NCBI RefSeq assembly: GCF_019925205.1
Contig: NC_083565.1
Coordinates: 37,290,241-37,354,240, forward strand
DNA length: 64,000 nucleotides
Source of the DNA: Metopolophium dirhodum
Taxonomy: Eukaryota; Arthropoda; Insecta; Hemiptera; Aphididae
Direction of reading: 5' to 3'
Position 1 is the first letter of the stretch; each line of letters begins with the position of its first letter. This document shows, piece after piece, positions 11,296-23,035 of the stretch. The translations under genes and the position numbers were made by a program. Below the pieces are notes generated by a model. The model worked only from the letters and a program-made list of their open reading frames with translations. It did not search any database and was not told the origin of the DNA.

Positions 11296-12874
11296 TTAGA
11301 TTCTGAGCGGAGCAATGAATGTATTAATTTTACAATGATGTGTGTATTTTTAAAATTTTTTTTTATTGTGTTTCATCACCGTTGGGGGCAGTACAACTCC
11401 TTGGTTTTTCTTCAACAGTATCTTATTTGATGGGAAAGTGAATCTTATTCTTAAATTTTGAATTTGACAATTATTAATATCGTATATATATATTAATTAT
11501 ACTATAAAAAAAAAAAAAACTAAAATCGTTATTCTTGGTTATTTAATATGTAATACCTATATAATAATAATTTAAATATAAAATAACTATAAAAAACTGT
11601 TTTTATATATTATTTTAAATTTTTGGTTACAGAATTAAACCTACTTCTGTGGAACCTTGTTTTAAATTTTCAATCTTTAGCTATAAAAGTTGAACATTTT
11701 ATAAATTTACAAGTACAAAATAATTATTAAATTTCAAATTTGATAAATTTTGTCAAAATTCGAACTTTAAATGCTTATAAAAAAAAATGATGCCTATTTT
11801 TTTTTAATATTTTTCAACTGCTATTGTAACATTATATTGAGAGCCTTGCATTAAAGTTTTACGCCTTTTTACCAAACAAACAAAATTTCATTGATATTTA
11901 TAGAAAAAAAACTAAAAAAATTGAACACTGACTATGTCCGTAAACAGCTCAAAAAGAATCAAATTATTTTATACATTTTATCGTGTATAGAAAATGCTGA
12001 TATAAACATTCAGTGAAATTTTCAAGTAACTAAAGTCATTCGTTTTTTAATTACAACAAAATAAGAAAATCGTTACAATTTCAAATGTTGTAAAAATTTG
12101 AATTTCAAACGCTCATAAAAATTTAATTTGACTTTCTTGTAGACATTTTTTTTTTGATAAAGGTAGACAAACTCATGAGGAATCTTGTATTACATTTTCA
12201 AATCTTAGATTTAAAAAGAAAGTTTTTTATGAATTTCTAACTCAAAATAATTTGCAAATTTTCGTCATTTTTACGTACTTTGTCAATATTTGAATTTTAA
12301 ATGCTTATAAAAAAAAATTGGGACTATGGAATTTTAATTTTTTTCATCTGCCTTTGAAACAATAACCTAAGAGTCTTCTGTTAAATTTTCAGGCTTTTTT
12401 AACCAACAAAAAAATGTGTATTGATATTTATAGAAAAAAAAACTGGAAAAATTGGAAACTGAAAATGTCTGTAAACGGCTCAAAATAAGTCAAAATATTT
12501 GGAAAATGTTATGGTGTATAGAAAATGCTAATATAAACATTCAGTCAAGTGTCATGTACCTACGGTCATTTGTTTTAGAGTTGCACCAAAAACCGAAATC
12601 GATTTTCTCAAAAACAGATTTTGCGTGAAAATTCCCGTTTTTCCTTCATTTTTATTTGATTTTTCACGTCGCTTTTGAAAACTACTGGGAAATTTGTCCT
12701 CCCAAAGTACCAACAAGATTCACTTTCCTATCAGAAAAGTTACTGTTGAAGAAAATCCAAGCATTTTTACTGTCCTAAAAGGTGATGACAGACACAAAAA
12801 TAAAATAAAAAAAATAAAAAAAAAACACACATCATTATAAAATCAATACATTCATCGCTTCGCTCAGAATCTAA
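11296..12874. mobile_element. full-length copy of the AGATTCTGAGCG repeat, about 1.58 kb
   Basis: The left end AGATTCTGAGCGGAGCAATG and right end CATCGCTTCGCTCAGAATCT are inverted repeats. The similarity continues inward through ACAATGATGTGTGT/ACACACATCATTAT, a long A/T run and GATGGGAAAGTGAATCTT/AAGATTCACTTTCC, about 170 bp per arm. The interior repeats itself: the series ATTTCTAACTCAAAATAATT, GAATTTTAAATGCTTATAAA, then TTTATAGAAAAAAA occurs twice in diverged form. There is no open frame of meaning, so it is a non-autonomous TIR element. The superfamily is not certain. Confidence 0.7.
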
Positions 12875-13690
12875 AATTGAAAATTGAAAATGTACGTTAA
12901 CAGCTCAAAATAAGTCAAAATATTTTGAACATTTTATCAATTATAGGAATCGATAAAATAAACATAATATGGTATACATTTCAAGTATCTACAGTTATTC
13001 CTTTTTTAATTGCAGCAACATAAAAAAGTCAAGTAAGTATCCAATCTTGTAAAAATTTGAACTTCAACAAACGCTCATAAAAATTTAATTAGACTTTCAT
13101 GAAGACATTATTGTTTTTATGAAATTAGGCACACCTTTGAGGAATCTTGAATTCAATTTTTAAATCTTACATTTAAATAAAATCATTTTCATGAATTTCT
13201 TACTCAAATTAGTTTGCAAATTTTTTAGATTTTTACGTATTTTGTCAAAATGTGAACTTTAAATGCTTATGAAAAATTGTGAATATGTATTATTAATATT
13301 CTTCTACTGTCATTGTTACCATATATTAAGATTCCCGTATTAAATTTACAAGCTTTTTTACAGTTTGGATATTTCATACTACTAATATTTATATTGTTTT
13401 TACTTATTAGTTATTATTAATACCATAGCCGGTAAGTTGAATTAATATTATAAAATTACAACAAATTAACTAAAATCGTTATTCTTGGGTGTTTAATATG
13501 TAATTTCGTTCGAATTTGAACACAAAATAACTGTAAAAAAACTGCGTTTTTATATTTTTGAGATTTTTTGGTTACAGAATAACCTACTTATACGTGGCTC
13601 TTTGTTGTAAGTTTTCAATTCTTAGCTGTAAAAGTTGAACATTTTATAAGTTTTAACTACAAAATCGTTTTTAAAAGATGTTTTTTATAG
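12875..13690 (+). repeat. internal fragment of the AGATTCTGAGCG family
   Basis: AACAGCTCAAAATAAGTCAA, CTCATAAAAATTTAATTAGA and AAAAGTTGAACATTTTATAA follow in the family order. No terminal repeat is present, so this is a partial copy adjoining the full one. Confidence 0.6.
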
Positions 13691-14262
13691 AAGGATGCAG
13701 GCTTGCCGGGAAAAAACATTCCTGACGAAAAACTATAATTTATAATATATTAATTAACAGTTATTTTAGCCTAAACATCCAATTCGTATTCCATCATACT
13801 GATCAATAATACTAATCGAATAATAATAGTAATCCAATAATACTTTTTAAAACTGATTTGAATTCGTTATGTTGTCAAATTGAGACTGGTCTACTTTTCC
13901 CAATTTAATTATTTTCATTACTTTTCATATTTACTTAAATACATTAAATACTTTAATACATTTACTTATTTACTTTTATTTCGAAAAGTTCCACTAAAAT
14001 GTATTTGTAATCTATAATAGTTAGAAAGGTTAGTAAATAGTTTTGTTGGAAAAGTTAGTAAATAGATTGAAAACTATTAGACATTTTAAATTTGGACCTC
14101 CGGAAAGCACCAACTTGATTCACTTTCCCATCAAACAAGATACTGATGAAGATCGAAGCAGTTTTATTGCCCCAACCGTGATGAAAAACAAACACACATC
14201 ATTAATTGAATAATTAATGTAATCAATACATTCATCATCGCTCTCCTCTCAGAATCTAAAAA
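13691..14262 (+). repeat. gene-free DNA ending in a right-terminal fragment of the AGATTCTGAGCG family
   Basis: 13691-14089 shows nothing beyond AT-rich sequence. 14090-14262 carries GACCTCCGGAAAGCACCAAC, then TTCACTTTCCCATCAAACAA, ACACACATCATTAA and CTCAGAATCT, the right terminus of the family. Confidence 0.6.
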
Positions 14263-14659
14263 TTAAAAATTAAATAATTACAAGAAAAAATATTTAAAAA
14301 TATATTATTTTAAAAACCATTGTTTTGCAATAAATTGTAACCATGTAAAAAGATATTTAATATTTTTTTGAAATCATGAGTAGTTCATGATAAAATAATC
14401 ATCCTGTATAGTGTATACACATATAATATATTATATATGTATTTTTTAATGGTATGTAAGTCAGGGGCTAGAATACTGTGTCCCCTGACACACTTTGTGT
14501 CCCCTGAATGAGAAACGTGTGTCCCAAGTTTTATAACGTGTTTTTAGTTTTGTAGAAATAACAAACATTAATGATTTAATATTTGAATTCACTTGTTACC
14601 TATTTTGTTGACTTAAGTTGACTACCTAATTATTTTACTTCTATACTATGGACAAGTTC
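14263..14659. other. gene-free DNA
   Basis: A short region (14464-14535) repeats TGTGTCCC three times (TGTGTCCCCTGACACA, TTGTGTCCCCTGAATG, GTGTGTCCCAAG). No gene is seen. Confidence 0.4.
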
Positions 14660-16134
14660 GTTATAAAAAAGGTGGATAAGTGGATGTCGCTCTACTGTAC
14701 AGTAGGTTACAAGTGGGTCACTGTAATGGATGGTGTTAAATTTGAATTCAATGATATAATATCATTGTATAAGAAAAACGATTCTGAGCGAAAACGGTCA
14801 GTCACCCTATGATATTACCAAGTATATTTGATGATATTATTGTGAATAAAGTAATTTATATATAACCTATTAACGTGGAGCCTTGTTTTAAATTTTCAAT
14901 CCTTAGCCATAAAAGTTAAACATTTTATAAATTTTTAACCACAAAATAATTAATAAATTATAAATTTGATAAATGTTGTCAAAATTTGAACTTTAAATGC
15001 TTATAAAAAAAAACTGTGCCTATGTATTTTCAATATTTTTCAACTGCTATTGTAAAAATATATCAGGAGTCTTGTATTAAATTTTCACGCTTTTTTACCC
15101 AACAAATAAAAATTTATTGATATTTATAGAAAAAAAAACTAAAAAAATTGAAAACTGAAAATGCCCGTAAACAGCTCAAAAAGTGTCAAAATATTTTCAA
15201 AATTGTATGGTGTATAGGAAATGCTAATATAAACATTCAGTGAAATTTTCATGTATCTACAGTTATTCGTTTTTGAATTACAAGAAAATAAGGAAATCGG
15301 TACATGAGAAATCGAGTGAATATCTAATGTTGTAAAAATATGAATTTAAAACGCTCATAAAAATTTAATTTGACTTTCTTGTAGAAATTTTTTTTTTGAT
15401 AAAGTTAGACAAACTTATGAGGAATCTTGTATTAGATTTTAAAATCTTAGATTTAAAAAGAAAATTTTTTATGAATTTCTAACTCAAAATAATTTGCAAA
15501 TTTTCGTGATTTTTCCGTATTTTTTCAAGATTTGAACTTTAAACGTGTATAAAAAAAAACTGTGACTAAGGATTTTTAATTTTTTTCATCTGCCTTTGAA
15601 ACAATAACCTAGGAGCCTTCTATTAAATTTTCAAGCTTTTTTACCCAACAAATAAAATTTTATTGATATTTATAGAAAAAAAATTTAAAAAAACTGAAAA
15701 CTGACAATGTCCGTAAACAGTTCAAAAAAAGTCAAATTATTTTCAAAATTGTATTGTGTATAGAAAATGCAAATATAAACAACCAGTGAAAATTTCATGC
15801 ATCTACGGTCATTTGTTTTAGAGTTACACCAATAACCAAAATCGATTTTGTTAAAAATCGATTTTGCGTAAAAATTCCTGTTTTTCCTTAATTTTTCTTT
15901 TGTTTTTCACATCGCTTTTGAAAACTACTGGGAAATTAAAATTTTGACCTCCCCAATGCACCAACGATATTCACTTTCCCATCGAACAAGATACTGAAGT
16001 CGAAAATCGAAGCATTATTTCGACTACTTATCGTGTACACAGACACAAAAATAAAAAAAAAAATAAAAAAAAATAAAAAAAAAAACACACATCATTGTAA
16101 AATCAATACATTCATCGTTTCACTCAGAATCTAA
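14660..16134. mobile_element. second long copy of the AGATTCTGAGCG family
   Basis: It starts with a segment also found inverted at 26450-26690 (GGATGTCGCTCTACTGTACA, GTGGGTCACTGTA, ATGATATAATATCATTGTAT). It passes through GATTCTGAGCGAAAACGGTC (14784) and ends CACTCAGAATCT. It contains the same internal duplication as the 11296 copy. No coding frame. Confidence 0.65.
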
Positions 16135-16400
16135 AAAAAGAAGAAATGATAATGGGTCAATTCAAAGTAATTAGGTACCTGCAGGTACCTAATATATTTA
16201 AATAATTCTATGCTGTGTCTATTGAAATACAATATTGTTTACTGTAATACCTACTGAAAAGTTAACTAGTAAGAGCATCGTAATTTATAGAAAATGTTCA
16301 TAATATTATATAATTAGGTATAGGTACAATAGCATAATATAAATATGATTTGTTGTTTATTTTAAGTCTAAAATATGTTTAAATATTAAAAAAATTAAGT

Positions 16401-16811
16401 AGGGACTGGAACCGAACCTAAAAGAACCGGTTCTGGGACAGAAACATTTAAAATATTAAGAACTGGAACCGGAACCAAAACCTTTATTTTAATATATAAA
16501 GTACCGGAACCGAACCAGAATTTTTATATTAAAAAGGTACTTTTAAGTAATAAAATAATTGTATTTATCATAATTTGAAGGAATTACTGTTTTGTGTATA
16601 ATCTTTGTATGGTCATATTATTATGATTTTTTCTAATATTTCTCATACTATTAATTAAACATTCCAGATAGGTATTTAAAATTATTATACTTTTCAGTAC
16701 CGAAATTATCTTGAACCAGAACCGAAATTATTTGGAACCGGAACCGTTATTTTATTTTTGAAGAACCGGTACCGTAACCGATAAAGATAAATTCAAGAGG
16801 TTCCAGTCCCT
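16401..16811. mobile_element. 411 bp hAT-like MITE built of GGAACCG words
   Basis: Perfect 13 bp ends, AGGGACTGGAACC and GGTTCCAGTCCCT, bound it. Both subterminal zones are arrays of GAACCG/GGAACC words (about six at the left, six at the right, to 16790) around an AT-rich middle. Ends of the (C)AGGGACTGG type are typical of hAT elements. No 8 bp target duplication could be confirmed. Confidence 0.7.
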
Positions 16812-18139
16812 GAATTTATTAAACTGATTATTATATAATCATAAATCGGATTTTAAAGAATTACATAGTTATTTTTTCTTATAATAAATATAACTAAAAG
16901 GATCTACGTATTATATAATAATTTATTAATATACATTTAATATTATATTATAACAGTTTATTTAACAAACCCAATATTATTTTCTAAACATAATCAAATT
17001 TGCTTTTTTAAAAATCTTGAGTATTCATAAAAACTATTTCGTTACCTACATAAATTATATTCTAACTGATGATGATAACATATACAAATATTTTTAAATA
17101 TTTTTCAATTTACTACACACATAGGCTTTTACTGCTTATAGTACCTATAGTATATTATAATATTATTAAAGTTACCTCACTAACTCACTTACAGGGTAAG
17201 TGGTATATAAAAGTGGGGGGGGGGGGATTTTGTGTGTTACAACCCCCACGGGTTTTTTTTGGTATAGAAATCTGTCAAAGCCCAAAAGTAACAGTTAAAT
17301 TAATAAATGTGGGGCGTGCCCCTGAAATTAGATGTATTTTCGGCTCTGATGTAAGTATAATATAATATAGGTATGAAGATATATCTAATGGTATGAATAA
17401 ACACAATGAATACTCAGTAAAAATTTACTAAAAATTTACTTACGTATACATTAATGATTATATAATTTATAATTTTATTGTTAATGGTGTACGGGCCGGG
17501 AGCGGATAATAATAAAAGATGCGAGCCCGGTTATCTCAATACAATTACAATCTATTCAGCTATGTATATTATTATACATGTGGTTATCGGGGACTAAGCA
17601 ATGTCGACAATTCATACGACAAATAGTAATTACATCGTTCTAAATTATTCGTCTGTTTGCTCGATAAATATTCTCAAGATAATTCATCATTTTATCTGTC
17701 CATATAATAGAGCAAACATGACGTGAAATGTATATTTTCAAATGATAACAAATATTTTAATTCGTAGAAAATTAATCACTGATAAATATAATTTTAGGGA
17801 TGCGAGGACCACGGTGTAGGTCACTCTCAAAAACGGATCCAGTCAGGAATGCATACCACAGTTATTTAAGAATTACACACGACCTTTCTGCGTACACACG
17901 AATTCTATTAATTTTATTGCCTTCTACCACCCCAAAAATGACCACGACTGTCGCGCAGTACAATAAAAAAACTGGTTTTTTCGGCGTGAGTTACGACATT
18001 GTTACGATTACGATCGTTGGGGGAGAAACACGTTCACTGTCTCAAACAATAACCATAACCGCCTACCGGATAAGTGTGGAATTCCAATCGAACGTCAAGT
18101 AGGCGCCGATGGGCATTGTGTTAGTGCTACTATATGATG

Positions 18140-18256
18140 AACAATGATCGAAGGTCGGCGTCGCATCGCATCACCCCTCGCCCCGCCACCCCTGTATGAA
18201 ACACATCACAGTAAACGATCGCAAGTGGTGCGACCCTATGTCGACGATTAATGATC
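18140..18256 (+). repeat. diverged dispersed repeat, partner at 20768-20880
   Basis: Shared ordered words are GATCGAAGGTCGGCG/AACCGAAGGTCG, CATCACCCCTC/TTCACCCCTC, CACAGTAAACGATC/CGCAGTAAGTGATC and CACCCTATGTC/ACCCTATGTC followed by AACGA/ATTAAT. The match is direct and diverged. It is probably an ancient interspersed repeat or a duplicated regulatory stretch. Confidence 0.5.
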
Positions 18257-18275
18257 TCCACGGTAGTACTTGTCG

Positions 18276-18276
<1 letters not shown>

Positions 18277-18308
<32 letters not shown>

Positions 18309-18309
18309 T
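18277..18309. repeat. (ATT)n microsatellite
   Basis: About eleven perfect TTA/ATT units. Confidence 0.9.
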
Positions 18310-18381
18310 AGCTCTTCATATAATAATATTATTACCTATACCCACTAATATAATAATATACATGTACCTACTAATACTATA

Positions 18382-19488
18382 CCCAGAGTCTGTATTTTTT
18401 CATTTTTGAAAAAAAAACAAAAAATGTATTTTTTTGTTTTAAACAAAATAAATTGTTAGAGTTTTAAACAGTTTAAAACAGTACCTATATATTTAAAATA
18501 ACTAGGTATTAAGAGGGCATGTGTTGTCTCCGTTTTACACGTGTTTACGCAGTCTGGGTAGAACTCGCGCAGTTTTGATTTTAGAGTAAAAATACCTATT
18601 ATAAAACTGAATTATCACAATATTTTTAAAGGTATTTTATTACAAGGTATTTTAAAAATATTGAAATTTTTCTATTTCTAAACGATATAATAAACATTAT
18701 ATTGGGTATAATGGAAAAACAGAAACTAGGCCACAGAAATAATGCCACAATTCAATTTTATAATAGGTGTTTTTACTCTAAAACCAAAATTGAGCGAGTT
18801 CTACTCAGACTGTGTAAACGCGTTTTTTCTATGTCATACGTGTGGAAGACGGAGACAACACATGCGGGTGTGTGTGTAAAAAAACGTTAAGGGTGTATTT
18901 CCGTGTAAAAAAACGCTTAGCATAAAAAAGGCTCTAAAATTGTTGATGTAATTTTATAGCTAAAACTTTGAAGCAGAGTAGGGCGTTATTCGAATGAAAT
19001 TTTATTTAGTTGATTATTTAGATAACATTTTATTCGAATAAATAATTATCAACAATTATCTAGATACAATTTTGCCTATTTCTGATTTAAACAATAGATA
19101 TAATTTATGGTACAAATTAAAATAGTCTGCTAAATAATTGAAATTATGGGTGTTTGACGTCCCCTTAAAAGTATACGAAAATTCCTTTGAAATATTTTCT
19201 GAATCGATGTTTTATGTGGACATTATATTATATATACATTAACAATTAAGTAAAAACTTTTTTAATTTAGTTATTTATTTAATAAAATAAAAAAAAAGTT
19301 ATAAATATAATTATTTATCTATTATTAATCATTATTAATAATACACCAAAAAAACACAATATTTACTTGGATTTTACACTGTTTTAAACAATGAACAAAA
19401 CGTTTAGAAGAATGGTTCAAATTCATTGTTAAACATGTTTAAAACAATAGTTGCTTAAAACATGGTGTTTTAAACATTACAACCCTGA
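18382..19488. mobile_element. probable hAT-like element with TTTAAAC words, interrupted by a fold-back element
   Basis: The right end reads ATTACAACCCTGA (on the other strand TCAGGGTTGTAAT) and the left end CAGAGTCTGTATT. GTTTTAAACA and TTTAAAAC words fill both flanks (18438-18480 and 19380-19476). A fold-back element sits at 18517-18865. The ends are only loosely matched, so the boundaries are tentative. Confidence 0.4.
18517..18865. mobile_element. 349 bp fold-back MITE
   Basis: The ends GCATGTGTTGTCTCC and GGAGACAACACATGC are perfect inverted repeats. The arms run about 100 bp inward through GTAGAACTCGCGC / GCGAGTTCTAC and TTTTAGAGTAAAAATACCTA / its near complement. The apparent open frames inside (for example 18702-18890) come from this symmetry. 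Confidence 0.7.
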
Positions 19489-20092
19489 CTATACGTAATA
19501 CTAATGGTGAGAATTAATAGTATTATTTTTTGTTTCTCTTCGACTGTAAATAACAAATTAACAAATAAACGTGGCCGTTTCGGTGACCCGTGATCTATAC
19601 ATCATAGTTTCTCGATCATATGGTGTCGCTATAATCGCTACCCAATTTCGTGTATCGAAAAAATCTTAAATGATCTCTGAAATATTAAGACGTTGATAAT
19701 ATAATATGTAATACGATATTAAAATTTAATTAATATTACGACTTGTTATTAACATATGTTACATGAGTAAAAATAAATAAATGAATAGTTTCTATTAATC
19801 GTTGTAATTGAACAAATAAATGGGAGGGGGAAAAGTTTTTGGCTCAGGCTCAGGTATTCGACAAATATTTGTTATATTATTGACATAGGTACTGGTCAAA
19901 GTACCATACGAGACTCAAATAAAAGCTAACAGTTATGTCAATACACCTATAGCACAAAATCAAAAATATAAAAGTAGTTCATTCGAATCCATCATTGATG
20001 AATTTTCATCTAATGATATATCCAGAACAGATTATGTAAAATACTCATGCCCCAAAAATGTACCTACCAACGTATAATGTTTTATATACAGG
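18866..20092. other. gene-free DNA
   Basis: TGTAAAAAAACG occurs twice (about 18877 and 18904). The rest is AT-rich with no supported gene. Confidence 0.35.
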
Positions 20093-20094
20093 GT

Positions 20095-20460
20095 GTAACA
20101 GGAAGACCTAACAGATGAAATATATTTTCTTTTGTTCTAATCAATATTTTTATTTTTTTTAATATATTATTTATTTTTACTTGCGTTACACGTATAATAT
20201 AAAAAAAAATATTTTTATTTTTTAATAGGTACTGAAAATAAAAATATTAAATTTTGATTTAAATTTTTTGGATGAATTTGAAATAGCCAATTTGTGAATC
20301 TGATTATAAGGATAATTTTGATGGAAAAACCATTTATCTAAGTCAAGTAGTTTATTTTTTTAGAATTTTTTAAAATATCAATATTATTTTGGTTAAATTA
20401 ATTTAGAACGTAATTAATTTTTTCAAAATGTTATTTTTAGGAATTTCCTTATATGAGTAT
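20095..20460 (+). mobile_element. partial copy of the GTAACAGGAAGACC MITE
   Basis: It starts GTGTAACAGGAAGACCTAAC and has TTGTTCTAATCAATATTTTT next, as at one end of the 38524-38946 element. 20288-20345 (AATAGCCAATTTGTGAATCT, then TTTATCTAAGTCAAG) is the reverse complement of that element's interior. The opposite terminal repeat is missing. Confidence 0.6.
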
Positions 20461-21399
20461 ATTTTATAAATTATTTACGAATCATATAATCTTAACAAAT
20501 TTTGTCAAACGTTTAAATTGGATTTATATTACATTAGTACTTATAATTAATATAGACCGCTAATTTTCATAATATGCTTACAATATAAAATTTGAAAAAC
20601 ACCGTTACATTTTTAACCGTTCGAGACAGTTTTAAGTATGTATGAAGCAGGAAAGAATTTTTGTTGTCAAAAACGAGAGCCGTTTAGGAACTTCTCTGTT
20701 TGTAAAACCGATGCAGAACGGGCTTTTGTAAAAGAAATAGCCATTGTGACGATGTACAACAACCGAAGGTCGTTTTCGCTCGCATTCACCCCTCATTACG
20801 CTACCCAAGTCGAAATGACTATCTAACACTTCGCAGTAAGTGATCACACAGGTGGTACCCACACTGCCACCCTATGTCAACAAATTAATTCTATAATAAA
20901 TACGTATACATAATATGCACTATTCACGAGTACTGGTAAATTCAAGTATATATGGTATATATTATAATATATATACATGCAATAGTACTTAAATGCAATA
21001 ATTCCTTATTAACTGTAATGAATATATTTTTTTTCATAAACTGCATTGAATTTCTTTATTGAATTATAGTAATGAACAGATAACCAATAAATATAGATAT
21101 ATATCAGACAGTGTGCGGCGGCTCAGTCGGTCACAATAATAATAGTGTTATCGACAATTTATACATTGATGTTATAAAAATAAAAGACGAAGTCTTGTGA
21201 CTGAATATTATAACAATACATTTACATGGGATAACACAAAATATTAATTTTAAACAAATGAAATAGGTAATACATTTTGATATGGTGAACAGGGGGGGGG
21301 GAGGGAGGGCGGCCGCCCCTACCACCCCACTGGGTACGCGCTGCTAACCGAGTAATATGTGTTGCTTGCATTCAAACGGTTTGTAATGTATAAATGGTT
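20461..21399. other. gene-free DNA
   Basis: It contains the second copy of the 18140-type repeat (20768-20880), a G-run at 21293-21300, and short overlapping frames on both strands (20632-20862) that I do not accept as genes. Confidence 0.35.
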
Positions 21400-21660
21400 C
21401 TTTTTTATCGGTATCAGTTTTTTTTTTAAACCAATATTTGAACCGATACCAAAGAAAAAAAATAACCAAATCAATCAGCATAATACCATTGATTATACAT
21501 TTAAAAAATTACAAAAAAAAATGTAGTATCGGGTATAGGTTTTAGTATCGGTTAGTAGTATCGGTTATCATTTAATATCGGTTCACGGTTTATGCCGGAA
21601 AAGGTTGGCTTTCCAATATATCGGTTATCGGTAAAATGTGGTATCGGCCTATCCCTAGTT
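21400..21660. mobile_element. hAT-like MITE made of TATCGGTTAT words
   Basis: ATCGGTATC, ACCGATACC, TATCGGTTA and GGTTATCGGTAAA words occur at least nine times. The right end is GTATCGGCCTATCCCTAG, so the element starts CTAGGGATAGGCCGATAC on the other strand. This is the (C)AGGG-type end seen in hAT-like MITEs. The left end is not defined. Confidence 0.55.
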
Positions 21661-21984
21661 TTAAAGTAGGTACACGGGCCACAATTTATTTCAATAGTAT
21701 ATAATATGACTATGTTCTTTTTTCGGGGACGCAATTTTGTAGAATCAATATGAGAAGGAAACGTGTGTGTGTGAATCTACCGGATGTGATTTATAAGGCT
21801 ATAAAGGTCCCAGAGTAGGTATATATAATATAATAAAGTCGTGACGAATTCCATCCAGTTCAAAATGAAATGCGTCGTCAAAAAAATGCAGTTGTACATA
21901 GATTGAAAAAATAAACAAACGATTGTCACCACTGAAATTTGATCGTGTCCTTCACCATTGTTCACCCTGTCTTTTTGGTGGGGG

Positions 21985-21991
21985 TATAAAT
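21985..21991 (+). promoter_or_regulatory. TATA box of the lysine-rich protein gene
   Basis: TATAAAT in a G-rich setting (TGGGGGTATAAATGCGTG) lies about 30 bases before a GC-richer leader (GTTCGCAGCGCGCGTGACGG). That leader ends in a good splice donor, and the next acceptor is the one just before the start codon at 23036. The placement fits a TATA-type promoter. Start-site mapping is inferred. Confidence 0.5.
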
Positions 21992-22014
21992 GCGTGAACT
22001 ACGACAATGTATGT

Positions 22015-22224
22015 TCGCAGCGCGCGTGACGGGAGAGATATCGAAATTACAGTTACCTTATGCGATCCACAGTTTATTATCGTAATTTTTATTTCGTTGG
22101 TGTGTACGACTGCTGGACGTGTGTTTACGAACAGGACTACCTATACATATAATTTTGTATTTTTGTACAGTTACTTCTAGTATCAATTTACTGGAGCTTC
22201 GTCGATTCCTATTTAAATCACAAG
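22015..22224 (+). other. probable 5' UTR exon
   Basis: The leader runs from about 30 bases after the TATA box to TCACAAG/GTAATA at 22224. The next acceptor is TTTTTTAG at 22998-23005, 30 bases before the ATG at 23036. The first base is estimated only. Confidence 0.4.
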
Positions 22225-23035
22225 GTAATATACTATTCCAATACGTACGTATAATTGTGAAATATTCTAAAATTCATTAAAATGATTTACTCAACAATGC
22301 TCAGTAATAATCAAAAAACTGAACCTTACGATGGCTTTTAAATAAAATAAAAAAATACGTGAAATTATTAGGTACTGAAAGGAAAAATCTAATTAAAATA
22401 AACATAATAAAATAGGTACCTAGGTATGTAAGAATGAGTATTCATAGGTTAAGTACCTTTATTATTTTTGTATTTCATTTCACCTACATTTTTTCGGTAC
22501 TAATTTGGTTACCCGGGATAGTGTCTGCTTTTTTATGCTGTTTTAAATTCGTATGGATCCGATATACATCGTAAAATGTACAACCATCGAACGTTTACAT
22601 TTTGATTTTTGAGAGTTATGTATAGGTATTATTTTATATTATTTTAACTACCTATTGAATGCGACGGGATGAATCAATGGCGCCGGAATGCCGCTACCCG
22701 ATCAATTATTATATCATTAGCAACTGCAGCAATAAAATGAATACGCGAACTCGTAAACTACTCTACGGACGAAAATGCTAACATTTCAAATCGATCGAAA
22801 GAATTTAAAAATCAAAAGAAAAAAAAATAATAATCAACTAAATTTGGCTAAATAACCTATCGATAATGTACTTTATAAAGTAATGAATAAATTAAGTGTT
22901 GGTACTTCAAATAAATAAAAAAAATAATTATAAAACAATATGTACTTATAGGGCGAAGTGAACGTTTTGAAAAGTCAGCCCAAAAGTAAACTTAATATTT
23001 TTTAGTATTATCCCATATCAATAAAAAAAGATAAA

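Larger units (their letters stand above)
16812..18381. other. gene-free DNA with homopolymer runs and a GC-richer patch
   Basis: A run of about 13 G lies at 17214-17226. 17487-18260 is GC-richer than its surroundings. Its open frames lack splice sites or domains. The last part (18140-18256) is related to 20768-20880. Confidence 0.4.
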
